A DNA stretch of 64,000 bases, from positions 23,768,084-23,832,083 of the forward strand of contig CM019719.1 of the NCBI GenBank assembly GCA_009760885.1, written 5' to 3'. A model generated the notes under the pieces. It was not told where the DNA came from. It ran no database searches and saw only the letters and a program-made list of their open reading frames with translations. The stretch is from Achatina immaculata (lineage: Eukaryota > Mollusca > Gastropoda > Stylommatophora > Achatinidae). Shown here in pieces: positions 14,601-26,600 of this stretch. The stretch's first letter is position 1. The number at the start of each line of letters is the position of its first letter. The translations under genes and the position numbers were made by a program.

Positions 14601-17600
14601 AACAGTGCATTAACAGTTTTGAATACCATGGATAACTTGTAACCATCAGTGATGACTGCTCAGTAACGGACATGCCATATGAATGAATGAACTCTAGGTG
14701 TCTTCATTCTACTTTGCCTGCAGCATCTTTAAGCTAGGTCAAGCCATATCTAAAGTCCAGTTGCTTGAATGTAAGTCACTTGAGCTAGGTCAAACCATAT
14801 CTAAAGTCCAGTTGCTTGAATGTAAGTCACTTGAGCTAGGTCAAACCATATCTAAAGTCGTGTTGCTTGAATGTAAGTCACTTGAGCTAGGTCAAACCAG
14901 TTCTAAAGTCCAGTTGCTTGAATGTAAGTCACTTCTTTCTCAGATTTTAGAGGCAGCCTCACATCTTCTGCTTGAGATGTAGAGCCAATGGGCAGATCAG
15001 ATTGTGGACATATACCAGCACTGGAATTCCATGATAATTGTTCTGCAGTCTGTACAGGCCGGCTAGCGTAGTGGTTAGAGCACTCGTCTAGCAACCAAAT
15101 GGTCGAGGGTTCGAATCCCCAGCTGAGCAGGATTTTTTTTTCCGACCAATACGGCCCCGAGGTCGACCCAGCCTCGTAAAATGGGTACCAGAGAAAATCT
15201 GGGAAGTAAAGGCAGCGAGGAAAGGAACTGGTCACCCTACCTCATACGCTGATGACCCAGCATAATGAGGTCTCTAACGCTTCACTCCCTACGGCATTTG
15301 CTATGGGACTATCTTTACTTTTTTTTTTAGTCTGTACATGACTGCCACAATGGTCTTATTGTGAGTCAGTTTATGTGGCACATAGTCTGGAACCAGTTAT
15401 TAAGAAGAAAATTCTTCACATTTATCTTCTGGTATCAAATAAAAGAGTATATAGTAGTAACAAACCGTGAGCCTTTCTTGTGTCAGAAGTTTGAAATAAA
15501 AAGTGAAATAACAGTGTGTTGCAGTGTAGTAACAGCTTTTCTTGTGTGAGCATTGTTTGTATTATGTTTTCTTTTCCCTAACAGTATAGCGTAATTTACA
15601 ATTGTCGGCCTTCACTGAAACCATGGCGAGCATCCAAGACACACACTATCTTTGTTGGTTATATCTTCGTATTTTTCATCTTTTCTTGTGTTGCTGTTTT
15701 CTTCAGCATTTTACAGTAAGTCAGTGCTGATTATTTATGTGTTTAGCTGCTTAGGTTCATTATTTATGCGTTTAGCTGCTTAGGTTCATTATTTATGTGT
15801 TTAGCTGCATAGGTTCATTATTTATGCATTTAGCTGGATAGGTTCATTATTTATGCATTTAGCTGCTTAGGTTCATTATTTATGCGTTTAGCTGCTTAGG
15901 TTCATTATGAAATTAATTACTTACAGATAAATAAGTTATGATAATAAATGTATGTAGTTGGGAAATTACTAAAATATGAATGTACTAGTTACTTGAGTGA
16001 GCTTAAAGACTTTACAAGAATTATATTTTATGAAAACCTGCTGTGGATGTGAACTTTTCAACCCAAATAATTTTAGTCCTAACATTCCCTAATCCTGAGC
16101 ACAAAGAAAGTTAAAAATAGGTAGCACTTTCACGTAAATTCCCTCAGCATATCAGCTTTGCTTATTTATATGAAAGTGGGAAATTTATAATTTATAACTG
16201 TGTTGTTTTTTGTATCCCTGCACATTATTCTTTCATAATGACTGTCTGTGCCATCGGGGTGAGGCAAGGTAAAAATTGGCAAATAAATTTCCTGCCAGGG
16301 TTTTTGCTGTGTAAAATATAGTCCCACATGAGTGAGACTGATTTTTACTTGAATATTGGTTTTCCTTCTTATTTCTCTTTTTTCTTCTTCATCTTTTCTT
16401 TTTCTTCTTCATCTTTTCTTTTTCTTCTTCTTTTCTTTTTATTCTTCATCTTTTCTTTTTTCTTCTTCTTCTTTCTTTTCTTTCAGTGCATTCATATGCT
16501 GAGCCAACCAGGAAAAACAAATAAACAGGGTGCCTCCATGAATTTCATCATCATCATCCATGCTCTTTCCCTACCAGATTTGCCTTATAGCCTTCTCAAT
16601 AGTGTCTTTCCTTCTTGAAGATCTATCTTATAATCTTTAGCAGCAGAACTGGATTGTGATGTTTCTGATTTTGTCTTCAGGGTTCAGCCCAGCACAGTGT
16701 GTGGACCATACCAGAACTACACCACATCATATGATGTTATCATAGAGCTTGTGGCAGACTGGGAGAAAAGATATCAAGATTTTGGAGTTGTTCTTAAATT
16801 TATCAGCTCACCAGGATTTATTTCGGGAGTTCTGGTACTTTTATGGTAATCAGACATTTTTTTTTGGTGTCCATGTTTATGTGGGTCTTGATCGTAGCTG
16901 TAAGTTCTCTACAAAGGTTTAATGCCAAGTGGTGATTTTTGATGCTGTTCAACGTGGTCTCAGACTCGAGGAATTCGGTTTCATGCTTAATAGTTTTCAT
17001 GTGAAGATATGAGCAGTAATTTATTGGTATATCATTTCTCAATGTCTGCAGAATATTGGATCTACAGATTGTTTTAAAAATGTAAATTATGTACAAAATG
17101 TGAAGTTATAGATATTTTAACTCTTCGTGCCTCAGGAAGAAACACAGACATTCATTTGGGTGCTGGATTAAAAGTGGGTCTTGATATGTATAGGGGTATA
17201 TTAGTAAAATGTGGATGAAACAGTTTTTTTGTGTGAAAAGTGTGGTTATTATGTTTCAGAATAACTGAATATGTATGAAGATTTCATAAATGCAGTTTTT
17301 TTTTAGGAAAAAAGAAGTAATGTGATGCTTTTAGACAATGATTGTGTCCAACTTACCATTGGATAGGTCTAGAGGTACTCTACGTACCATCTGAGATGCG
17401 TGGATCTACCTGTTGGTGTCGTATTATGATTCAGTGTTGCATTATCATTAAAATAATGTCTGAAATAACCTTCTAACTACTTCTCCAGTCATCGAATATG
17501 TCTAGATCTACTTGGGATACATTCAAGAACAGTGGTCTGGTCACAGGGCATGTCTATACCCCTATCTACCCCTATCCACATCACTAAAAATTGAAATTTC

Positions 17601-20600
17601 TCCCAGAAAACTTCAATTTTCTCCCTCGTAACTAAGCACTCTTCGGCCATTTTGAAAAAGGTCATGGGGCGTGCGTACTAAATGTTTACAATCTAAACGT
17701 TACACCTGTTTTTTAATAAAACAAACCAAACGTCACTACAGCGACTACAGGCACCACATGAGTAACCGGAAGTGTCTTCTAAGTGACGAAAGCCCTGGGA
17801 AGAGTTAAAACTGAGCTTATAAAAGGTTTAAGATTTAGTTAATTAGTTGATGGATCATCTTCCTTTCTCATCAGACAGTTAGTCCATAAGTGCTCTGATC
17901 CCATCTTCAGTATTTCCACCAGTGTTTGGTGGCTGACCATAAGAGTTCTGTTAACTGGTTTTAAGACTTAAGATGTGAAACATATATGACTTTTAGAAAA
18001 TTATAATATATATATATATAAATATATATATATCTTCTTATATCCTTCCCGTGCCGTTAAACGTCACATAGGGCTTGCAAAGTAGTTCGCCAATTTTTCC
18101 TGTCTTCGGCGAGTCTTTCAACCTCATCAAAGGATTTTATGCCTGTTAACTTGGCCTCTCTTAATAATGTCCTCTTCAGAGTTTCCCGCGGTCTGCCCCT
18201 TTTTCTTCGGCCTGTTGTGTTCCACTTGATAGCTTGTTTTGGGATTCTCTGATCATTTCTTCTCATCAAGTGACCAACATATGTCCATCTCCTTTTCCTG
18301 ATCACCCATGAGACTGGTTGTTGTTCAGTCATCTGTCTTATCTCTGCATTGTTCTTGAATTCATTCCACTTGATGCCGAGTATTTTCCTTAGGTATTTGT
18401 TTTCAAAAGAGTCTAATTTCTTTTCTATTTCTTTAGTTGTTTTCCAGCTTTCGCATGCATAAATGAGGGTGGATATTACATTTGAATTGAATAGTCTTAA
18501 CTTGGTTTTTGTGCTTATAACTTTTATATATATATATATATATATAGTAATATATACAAGTAATGAAATTATACATATATATATATATATATATAGTAAT
18601 GTATAATTTCATTACTTGTAATCCAGCATGATCTTGTACTACATGAGAACAGTCACGATAAGCCGAAAGAAGAGAGTTGAACAGTTCAAGACACAGTTGA
18701 TTTTGGTAAGTGTTAAGTGTTAGGATTGCTCTATAGATGCTGGTAAATGTTAGAATGAGGACAACATCTTGTATAGTAGATTTGAGAAATAAGAGTTTTG
18801 TTTCTGTGAAGAAAAAAAAAAAATCTAGGTCCTGTGGCATTTTGCATGCTGTAGAGGTGTGAAGTGTTAGTGCTTTCACATTTCTAGGTACAGCATTTGA
18901 GATAGGGATACCTGCACCTGTCTTCAATGCCTTCATCTTCCTAGGGGAAACCCAAGGTGCCCATTTTTTGAGGCTGCATTGACCCCAGTGCCAGGCGGTC
19001 CAAAAAAAAAACAAAAACCTTCACCTGAATATGGAATTGAATCAGGGACCTTCTGATCACCAGGTCTGTATGCTAACCACTAGACCACTGCATTTTGTGT
19101 AAATATATCAAATTTATTTAATTATTTTATATTGTCAGATGTGTGGTTGAAAGGTTGAACTTAAAAGTTGTGTCATATTAAAATGTTGCAATATTCATAT
19201 ATGCGAAACTGATACTGAACTGTAGAGTGAAAGTTGAGAGATATAGGGCAGAGTTGGGGTGTTGGGGTAGGAGTGTGTGCTTAATTCTTCAACTTTGAAA
19301 ATAAAAACTTAATTTGGTCAGTATTTCATTTTTTTTTTTTTTTGGAAATAAAAGCTGCCGCAGTAATTATGAGAAGCAGATTGTGTTTAGAAAAAGAGAA
19401 AAAAATGTTTTATTACTGTAAAATTTCTGTCTTTTTTTTTTTTTTGTGTGTGTACATTTTGTGGTGTATGGTCAGTACGTTGTCTGGTTGTATTTTTTTG
19501 TCACCAGGAAGGCAAAGATAAACAGTTCCTGCTGAATCTGCTTAACCAGGTCAAATTAAGTGGTGGCATGGCTTATGCGAAAGCAGGACCGTCTATTCCC
19601 AGAGCTGTGCAACAGCAGATTTCTCAAGAACGTCCAGGTATACTTCTTACAATACTGATGAATGGTTTTTTGTTTTTTTTTTGTGTGTGTGAAATCTAAA
19701 ATTTTCAGTGTTCCACAGAGCATTTCTTTGCAAGTGAACATTTTCCAGTTTTAGAGGAAGTTTTCCCTAACACTGATATCAGGTACCACGTTTAACAGTA
19801 TAGTTGACTGAAGCTTGATGGTTGTAGATCCCTGACCTATTGTCTTCATGCCAGAAGCCAGTCTGCAACAGCTGTACCATTCTCATTCACAGGGTATAGT
19901 TCAGTTAATATTTATATAAAAGTTTAAACATTTGTAACTCTTACTGGATATTTTAGTCAGTGTAACAAACACTTGAGGGGCAACAAATTACCCAGCGTTC
20001 CCTGTTTGCATAAATGCAAAGTAACAGAGACTTTATGTTCTTTATTACTGAAAGGAAACAGCCAGAGATAACTAGTAGCGTATGTTTTAAAGCGTGTCTT
20101 AAATTTACAGACTGATTTTGATGTATGTGGTAAGATTTCAGCATGTATGCAAATATATTCACATTTGTATATTTGATATACTAAACCTTTTTTACCCAGA
20201 ACGCTTCAGATATTTTTTTTTCTGTGGGTTTTGTTCTTTATTTAGAAAACAGCATCTAATTTCCACAGAGAGTACAAATCATTGTATATCATTCACATAA
20301 AACTAATCACCTTGTTTCTCTTCAGAATGTCACAGTTATAACTGTATTCAGTCATTACTCAGGTTTTTTAGGGAATTCTGGTGCTCTTTTAGATTTTAAG
20401 TCTTCGTCTTCGTTCGCAAGATTTTAAGTAATTCACAGAGTATTTATTGTTTACATCTTAAAGTTTTTAACTGCTCTCTGGCATAATGAAAACAACTTTT
20501 TTCCTCACAGTTTTTGTTTGCTTCAGTTCAGCCATACACCACAGAGTTTGACTTTATTTTCAACTGTTTTCATTTCAGACAACTCAAAAGAGTTCTGAAA

Positions 20601-23600
20601 TTAATCATCTTTAAGTTGATGAAATTGGTATCAACATTTTAAAATTTTACCAACTTGCATCATTTAATATTCGATTTAAACATTTGCTCATTTTGAATTA
20701 TTAAATTTTGAAACAGTACAGAAACTTTAGGACACTTCATGAGAAGTGCGAGAATAATAGTCCAGGAATCCTATCAAAAATTCTGTATAAAAAGTGATAA
20801 ACTAATAGGAATGTGTATATGTGTATGCATAAAAGAGTAGTGAAAAAAAAGAATGACATAATTATATCTATAATTCTGAAATAATTGCTTTAATATTTTT
20901 AGTTTTAAAAATGAGTTCTCCTGATGAATAGAAGGAAACAATACAGCCATAAACTTAGATCTGTGGTTCTTAACCATTTTTATTTTGGCTGTGAACTGTC
21001 CAGTCTGAGAGTAGTTGAGGACCTCTCTTTCAGAATGAAGCAATAAATGGAACTGACATGATGCTAAGATTTTAAAAAATTGAACCAATCCATTTACTTG
21101 TCTGTGAACCCCTAGAAATTCTTCTCTGCGAACCCCCCCCCCCCCCCCCCCCCCAATCTGTGGACCCCCCCTGGTGTCTGTGAACCCCAGTTTAAAATCA
21201 CGCACAACCTGAGATAAATTTGTTTTTTGCAAGACATAAAATTTGTTCTTTGCAAGACATAAGATCTAACCATGTACTTTCACAGCATTCTTTTAGGAAG
21301 ACTGACTTATCAAAGAAGAACAGGGGTGAGCTAATGTATTGTTCATGCAGATTTCAGCTTTTGCTTGTACAGACATGTACCAGACTGGCAAATACATATG
21401 TCCACATTTGCTTATTATATGTATGCTTATGGTGACTGTCAAAGCATTTGCTGTTGTTGTAGTACTGTGGTCAGTGTAGGCCAGTGCTTCTAAAACTATT
21501 GGGCTAGCACCACCTCATCTAGCTGAGCACATCACAAGCATGTCCCCACTTCACATATATTCAAGAGATCTGAGAAAGTTGCACAAATGTTGACACAGTC
21601 ATTGAAGCTTGTGTTAGTGTAAACTAAAATTATTGGCTGCAAATGTAAAGTCTGTGGAGAAAATAAGATCATTATTGACTTATTTGAAACAGAACTTAAT
21701 GACTTGATCAGTAAAACACAATTTTGTTAACTTGTCAAAGAGTACACAACAGATACCTATATGCTACATTATTCCTTAAGTATTAATGAGCAGGATGCAC
21801 TAGGAGAGGAGCTGTCAGTTTGTCTACATCTTAATGAAAGTCACTCCAATTTTCACAAAAAAAAACTTGTGGTAGGAACAAGATGTACTCTTAGTAATGA
21901 GACATGCTGTGATGTTCTGCTTTCCATTTGCATCAGACAACAAGAAGAAAAAGAGAAAACTGATACTATATAAGTGAAGAACAAAGAATTTAAAATGTGA
22001 AATTCCATACATGATAAACTTGAAACCTAATTTATATAACTGCTAAATTTTGGTAGATCACAGTTCTTATAAAAGCTTGTGTAGACAGTATGAAAACTGT
22101 CTCATTCAGATATTGAATAGAGCAAAGACAGTAAAGTGGTTTGTGAAAAGTTGTAAGCAGGTGTGTAAACCTTAGAAAGTTACAGCTTGAAAATCTGTGA
22201 TAATTTAGACAAAATGTGTGATTTGTTTTGGTTCATTTCATTATTTCCATATTAACTAATATGAGATGTACATCAGTGAGGTGTTTGTGTGTGTGTAAAT
22301 CTTATCTTCTTATATCTTATATCCTTCCCGTGCCGTTAAACGTCACATAGGGCTCGCAAAGTAGTTCGCCAATATGTGTGTAAATATAGCAATTAAAACT
22401 GTAAATGCTTATTATATAGGTGAACTGCCTGCTTTTTAATGATATGAACTCATTTAAAGGCTAATTTGCTTTACATTTTGTTTTTCATTTTCCAGTGTTT
22501 ACCTCAAGAGTGTAATGAGAGATTACTATTTGGACATTTACATTTCATGAGTTACACCAGAAAATAAGAGTTTGACAAAAATGAACTTAGCATTTGTTGA
22601 ACTACATCACAAAATAATCCAAAAATCTCATCTTTACATTCCCATGCAGTGAGTCTTGCATCAGATTTTTCTCTGTGTGGCATGGAAATATAGAAGACTG
22701 ATAAGAATATAAAAGAGTTTCTCAGAGAATCTGAGAACAAAGAATTTTGAGTGTAATGTGAGACTACAAAATTTTAAATAGAGAAATCTCAAAGCTTACT
22801 GGAAAAAATGGTGTAACCTCAAGATGAAACAAGAGGAATAATTGCTCAGGTACTTTATACAATAAAGAATAGATGATTCACCAGCGAGGAAAATCTTTGA
22901 AGTGAACAGATATAAACCTTTTCTGGTGAAACTCCAAAGCTGTGCTAAAATGGAGTGAAATATTAACGAAAAATGCCCCAGATGGAAAGTCCTTTTTTAA
23001 AAATTTCATTAATGTGCCCCAATATTTGATGAAGATAAGGATGATGATGATCATCATATATACCAAATCATATAAATCTGTGTAATTAATGATCACTAAG
23101 ATGGACACCACAGAGGAAAAGAAGTAAGGGTAAACCAAAGTAGACATGAAGAAGAAAAACAGAGAGGATGTCAAGCAATAGAGGGCTCACCTTGGCAAGA
23201 GTGGAAAAAAAAAGCAAAGGACAGGCATTTGTGAAAAACCTGTGCAGAGACCCCATGTGCCTTGGGCACTTAACTCTTTAACTCCAAGACAACACTGGCA
23301 GTGTTGGTAGATCTTGCACACTTATAGGAATCAATCTTACTTACATCTTACATCCTTCCTGTGCCGTTAAATGTCACATAGGATTTGCTTGGTTGTTTGC
23401 CAAATTTTCCTGTCCTCTGCAAGTTTTTCAACTTCATCAAGGGATGTTATGCCCACTAAAGTGGCTTCTCTTAACAATGTCCTCTTTAGAGTTTCATATG
23501 GTCAGCCTCATTTTCTTTGGCCTGTTGTGCTCCACTTGATAGCTTGTTTTGGTATTCTTTGATTGTTTCTTCTCATCACATGGCCTACATTTTGAATTTC

Positions 23601-26600
23601 ATATGTTTCTCAAGATTCTTGAAAGTCAGTGCTGGTTTTGAAATTTGAATTCTAACTTCGTTTTTGGTGTCACCATCCTGGTCTATGTAGCTGCCTAGAT
23701 ATGCAAATTGGTTTTCTTCTTCAACAGCTGTTCCTTCTATGCATATTTTTCCTTCATAATTAATGAGAAGTTTCATTATTTTTGTTTTGTCAGTGTTAAT
23801 TTCAAGACCTTTTTTGCTAGCCAAGGAAGACAGGGAACCTGTTTTTTCCTGCATCGATTTCACATTACGGTTCAGAGAGAGATAGAGATAGAGTTAATGA
23901 TCATCAGAGGTTTTTTTTTTCCTACTTCAGTAAAAGCATTTCCATCTTTCAGATTTTAATAAATCATCAGCTATGCTTTTAATGTACACTGCCAACCTGC
24001 TTTCAGCGACGACCATACACTCATTACACTGTGCTTGAGAAAATGCTTTTCTCCACAACTTTTTGTTGCCTGTAAGTGCCATTGAATCAGTCATGCAAGC
24101 TGAGTTGTAATGCAATCAAAGATGTTAACTTATTGATGTGCATATTTTTCTATAGGTCACTGCTGAAATGTTGTCATGTGTGTTAGGCTTTGTATAAATG
24201 AGATGCAGACATAGAATATTTGCTGAAAGAGAATTATATTTTTCTGCATTTTACTGGAGAATAATGTCAGTGGAAAGTTAATACAAGTATAAAATTGTTT
24301 ATCTCAAGAATAATGTCATAGTGGAAGGTTTTAAAATAAAGATTTGTATTCATTTTGCTGGAGATTAATATAATAATTGAATGAAACTGTTGTTATTTTT
24401 GTTCAATCTCCCTGGAATTGTGAGCAGGATGTGTTGAGGCACACACACACACCCCATGTCAAATGGGGAATGGGTTATATTAGCTGTTTTTACAGACCTA
24501 GAGTTTAGGTTTAAAGTAGGCGGGCGGAGAGGGGGGGGTGTTACTTTAGCAGACTCCCTTGCCTTGGGGGGGGGGGGGCATAGCTATCCCTGTCTTGTTC
24601 GCCATGCTGAGCCTGTACCTGTAACTGGGGGCACCATTGGAGAGGTGGGATAGAGTTTGGTCAGCTATGGTTTGTCAGACCTAATGCAAGCAAGCAATTA
24701 GCTTTGGGTTGCAGACTACTGTGTTGAATTGTATCTTCACCCCAAATAAAAATATGTGTTAATTTCACTGAACAGTGATGTAGTAACATAATGATCCTTG
24801 TTAATTTCACTGAACAGTGATGTAGTAACATAATGATCCTTGTTAATTTCACTGAACAGTGATGTAGTAACATAATGATCCTTGTTAATTTCACTGAACA
24901 GTGATGTAGTAACATAATGATCCTTGTTAATTTCACTGAACAGTGATGTAGTAACATAATGATCCTTGTTAATTTCACTGAACAGTGATGTAGTAACATA
25001 AAGATCCTTGTTAATTTCACTGAACAGTGATGTAGTAGCATAAAGATATGTGTTCATTTCACTGAACAGTGATGTAGTAGCATAAAGATATGTGTTCATT
25101 TCACTGAACAGTGATGTAGTAGCATAAAGATCCTTGTTAATTTCACTGAACAGTGATGTAATAACATAATGATCCTTGTTAATTTCACTGAACAGTGATG
25201 TAGTAACATAATGATCCTTGTTAATTTCACTGAACAGTGATGTAGTAACATAATGATCCTTGTTAATTTCACTGAACAGTGATGTAGTAACATAATGATC
25301 ACTAAGATGGACACCACAGAGGAAAAGAAGTAAGGGTAAACCAAAGTAGACATGAAGAAGAAAAACAGAGAGGATGTCAAGCAATAGAGGGCTCACCTTG
25401 GCAAGAGTGGAAAAAAAAAGCAAAGGACAGGCATTTGTGAAAAACCTGTGCAGAGACCCCATGTGCCTTGGGCACTTAACTCTTTAACTCCAAGACAACA
25501 CTGGCAGTGTTGGTAGATCTTGCACACTTATAGGAATCAATCTTACTTACATCTTACATCCTTCTTGTGCCGTTAAGCATCACATAGGGGTCGCATAGTT
25601 GTTTGCCAAGTTTTCCTGTTTTCAGCGAGTCTTTCAGCTTCATCAAGGGATGTTATGCCCACTAAACTGGCTTCTCTTAACAATGTCCTCTTTAGAGTTT
25701 CATATGGTCAGCCTCATTTTCTTTGGCCTGTTGTGCTCCACTTGATAGCTTGTTTTGGTATTCTCTGATTGTTTCTTCTCATCACATGGCCTACATTTTG
25801 AATTTCATATGTTTCTCAAGATTCTTGAAAGTCAGTGCTGGTTTTGAAATTTGAATTCTAACTTCGTTTTGGTGTCACCATCCTGGTCTATGTAGCTGCC
25901 TAGATATGCAAATTGGTTTTCTTCTTCAACAGCTGTTCCTTCTATGCATATTTTTCCTTCATAATTAATGAGAAGTTTCATTATTTTTGTTTTGTCAGTG
26001 TTAATTTCAAGACCTTTTTTGCTAGCCAAGGAAGACAGGGAACCTGTTTTTTCCTGCATCGATTTCACATTACGGTTCAGAGAGAGATAGAGATAGAGTT
26101 AATGATCATCAGAGGTTTTTTTTTTCCTACTTCAGTAAAAGCATTTCCATCTTTCAGATTTTAATAAATCATCAGCTATGCTTTTAATGTACACTGCCAA
26201 CCTGCTTTCAGCGACGACCATACACTCATTACACTGTGCTTGAGAAAATGCTTTTCTCCACAACTTTTTGTTGCCTGTAAGTGCCATTGAATCAGTCATG
26301 CAAGCTGAGTTGTAATGCAATCAAAGATGTTAACTTATTGATGTGCATATTTTTCTATAGGTCACTGCTGAAATGTTGTCATGTGTGTTAGGCTTTGTAT
26401 AAATGAGATGCAGACATAGAATATTTGCTGAAAGAGAATTATATTTTTCTGCATTTTACTGGAGAATAATGTCAGTGGAAAGTTAATACAAGTATAAAAT
26501 TGTTTATCTCAAGAATAATGTCATAGTGGAAGGTTTTAAAATAAAGATTTGTATTCATTTTGCTGGAGATTAATATAATAATTGAATGAAACTGTTGTTA

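Larger units (their letters stand above)
23091..25296. repeat. Segmental duplication, copy 1
   Basis: About 2.2 kb repeated directly at 25297-27406 (offset 2206, then 2205 after a 1-base deletion). Order: family D fragment, family A fragment, about 0.8 kb of unique sequence, then the 42-bp array. The unique part is nearly identical between copies. Both copies open at gatcactaag. Confidence 0.93.

Noticed and set aside
15058..15130. A tRNA gene
   Set aside because: A and B boxes are present, but a SINE body follows, the acceptor stem does not close, and the same body recurs elsewhere.
21761..21973. 70-codon frame in the TMC last intron
   Set aside because: Composition is ordinary for AT-rich intron; no splice signals in phase and no family similarity.
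24661..25462. Long open frames with repeated LLHHCSVKLTRII or VTTSLFSEINK units
   Set aside because: They are the 42-bp minisatellite translated in different frames; the period is a multiple of 3, so openness is automatic.
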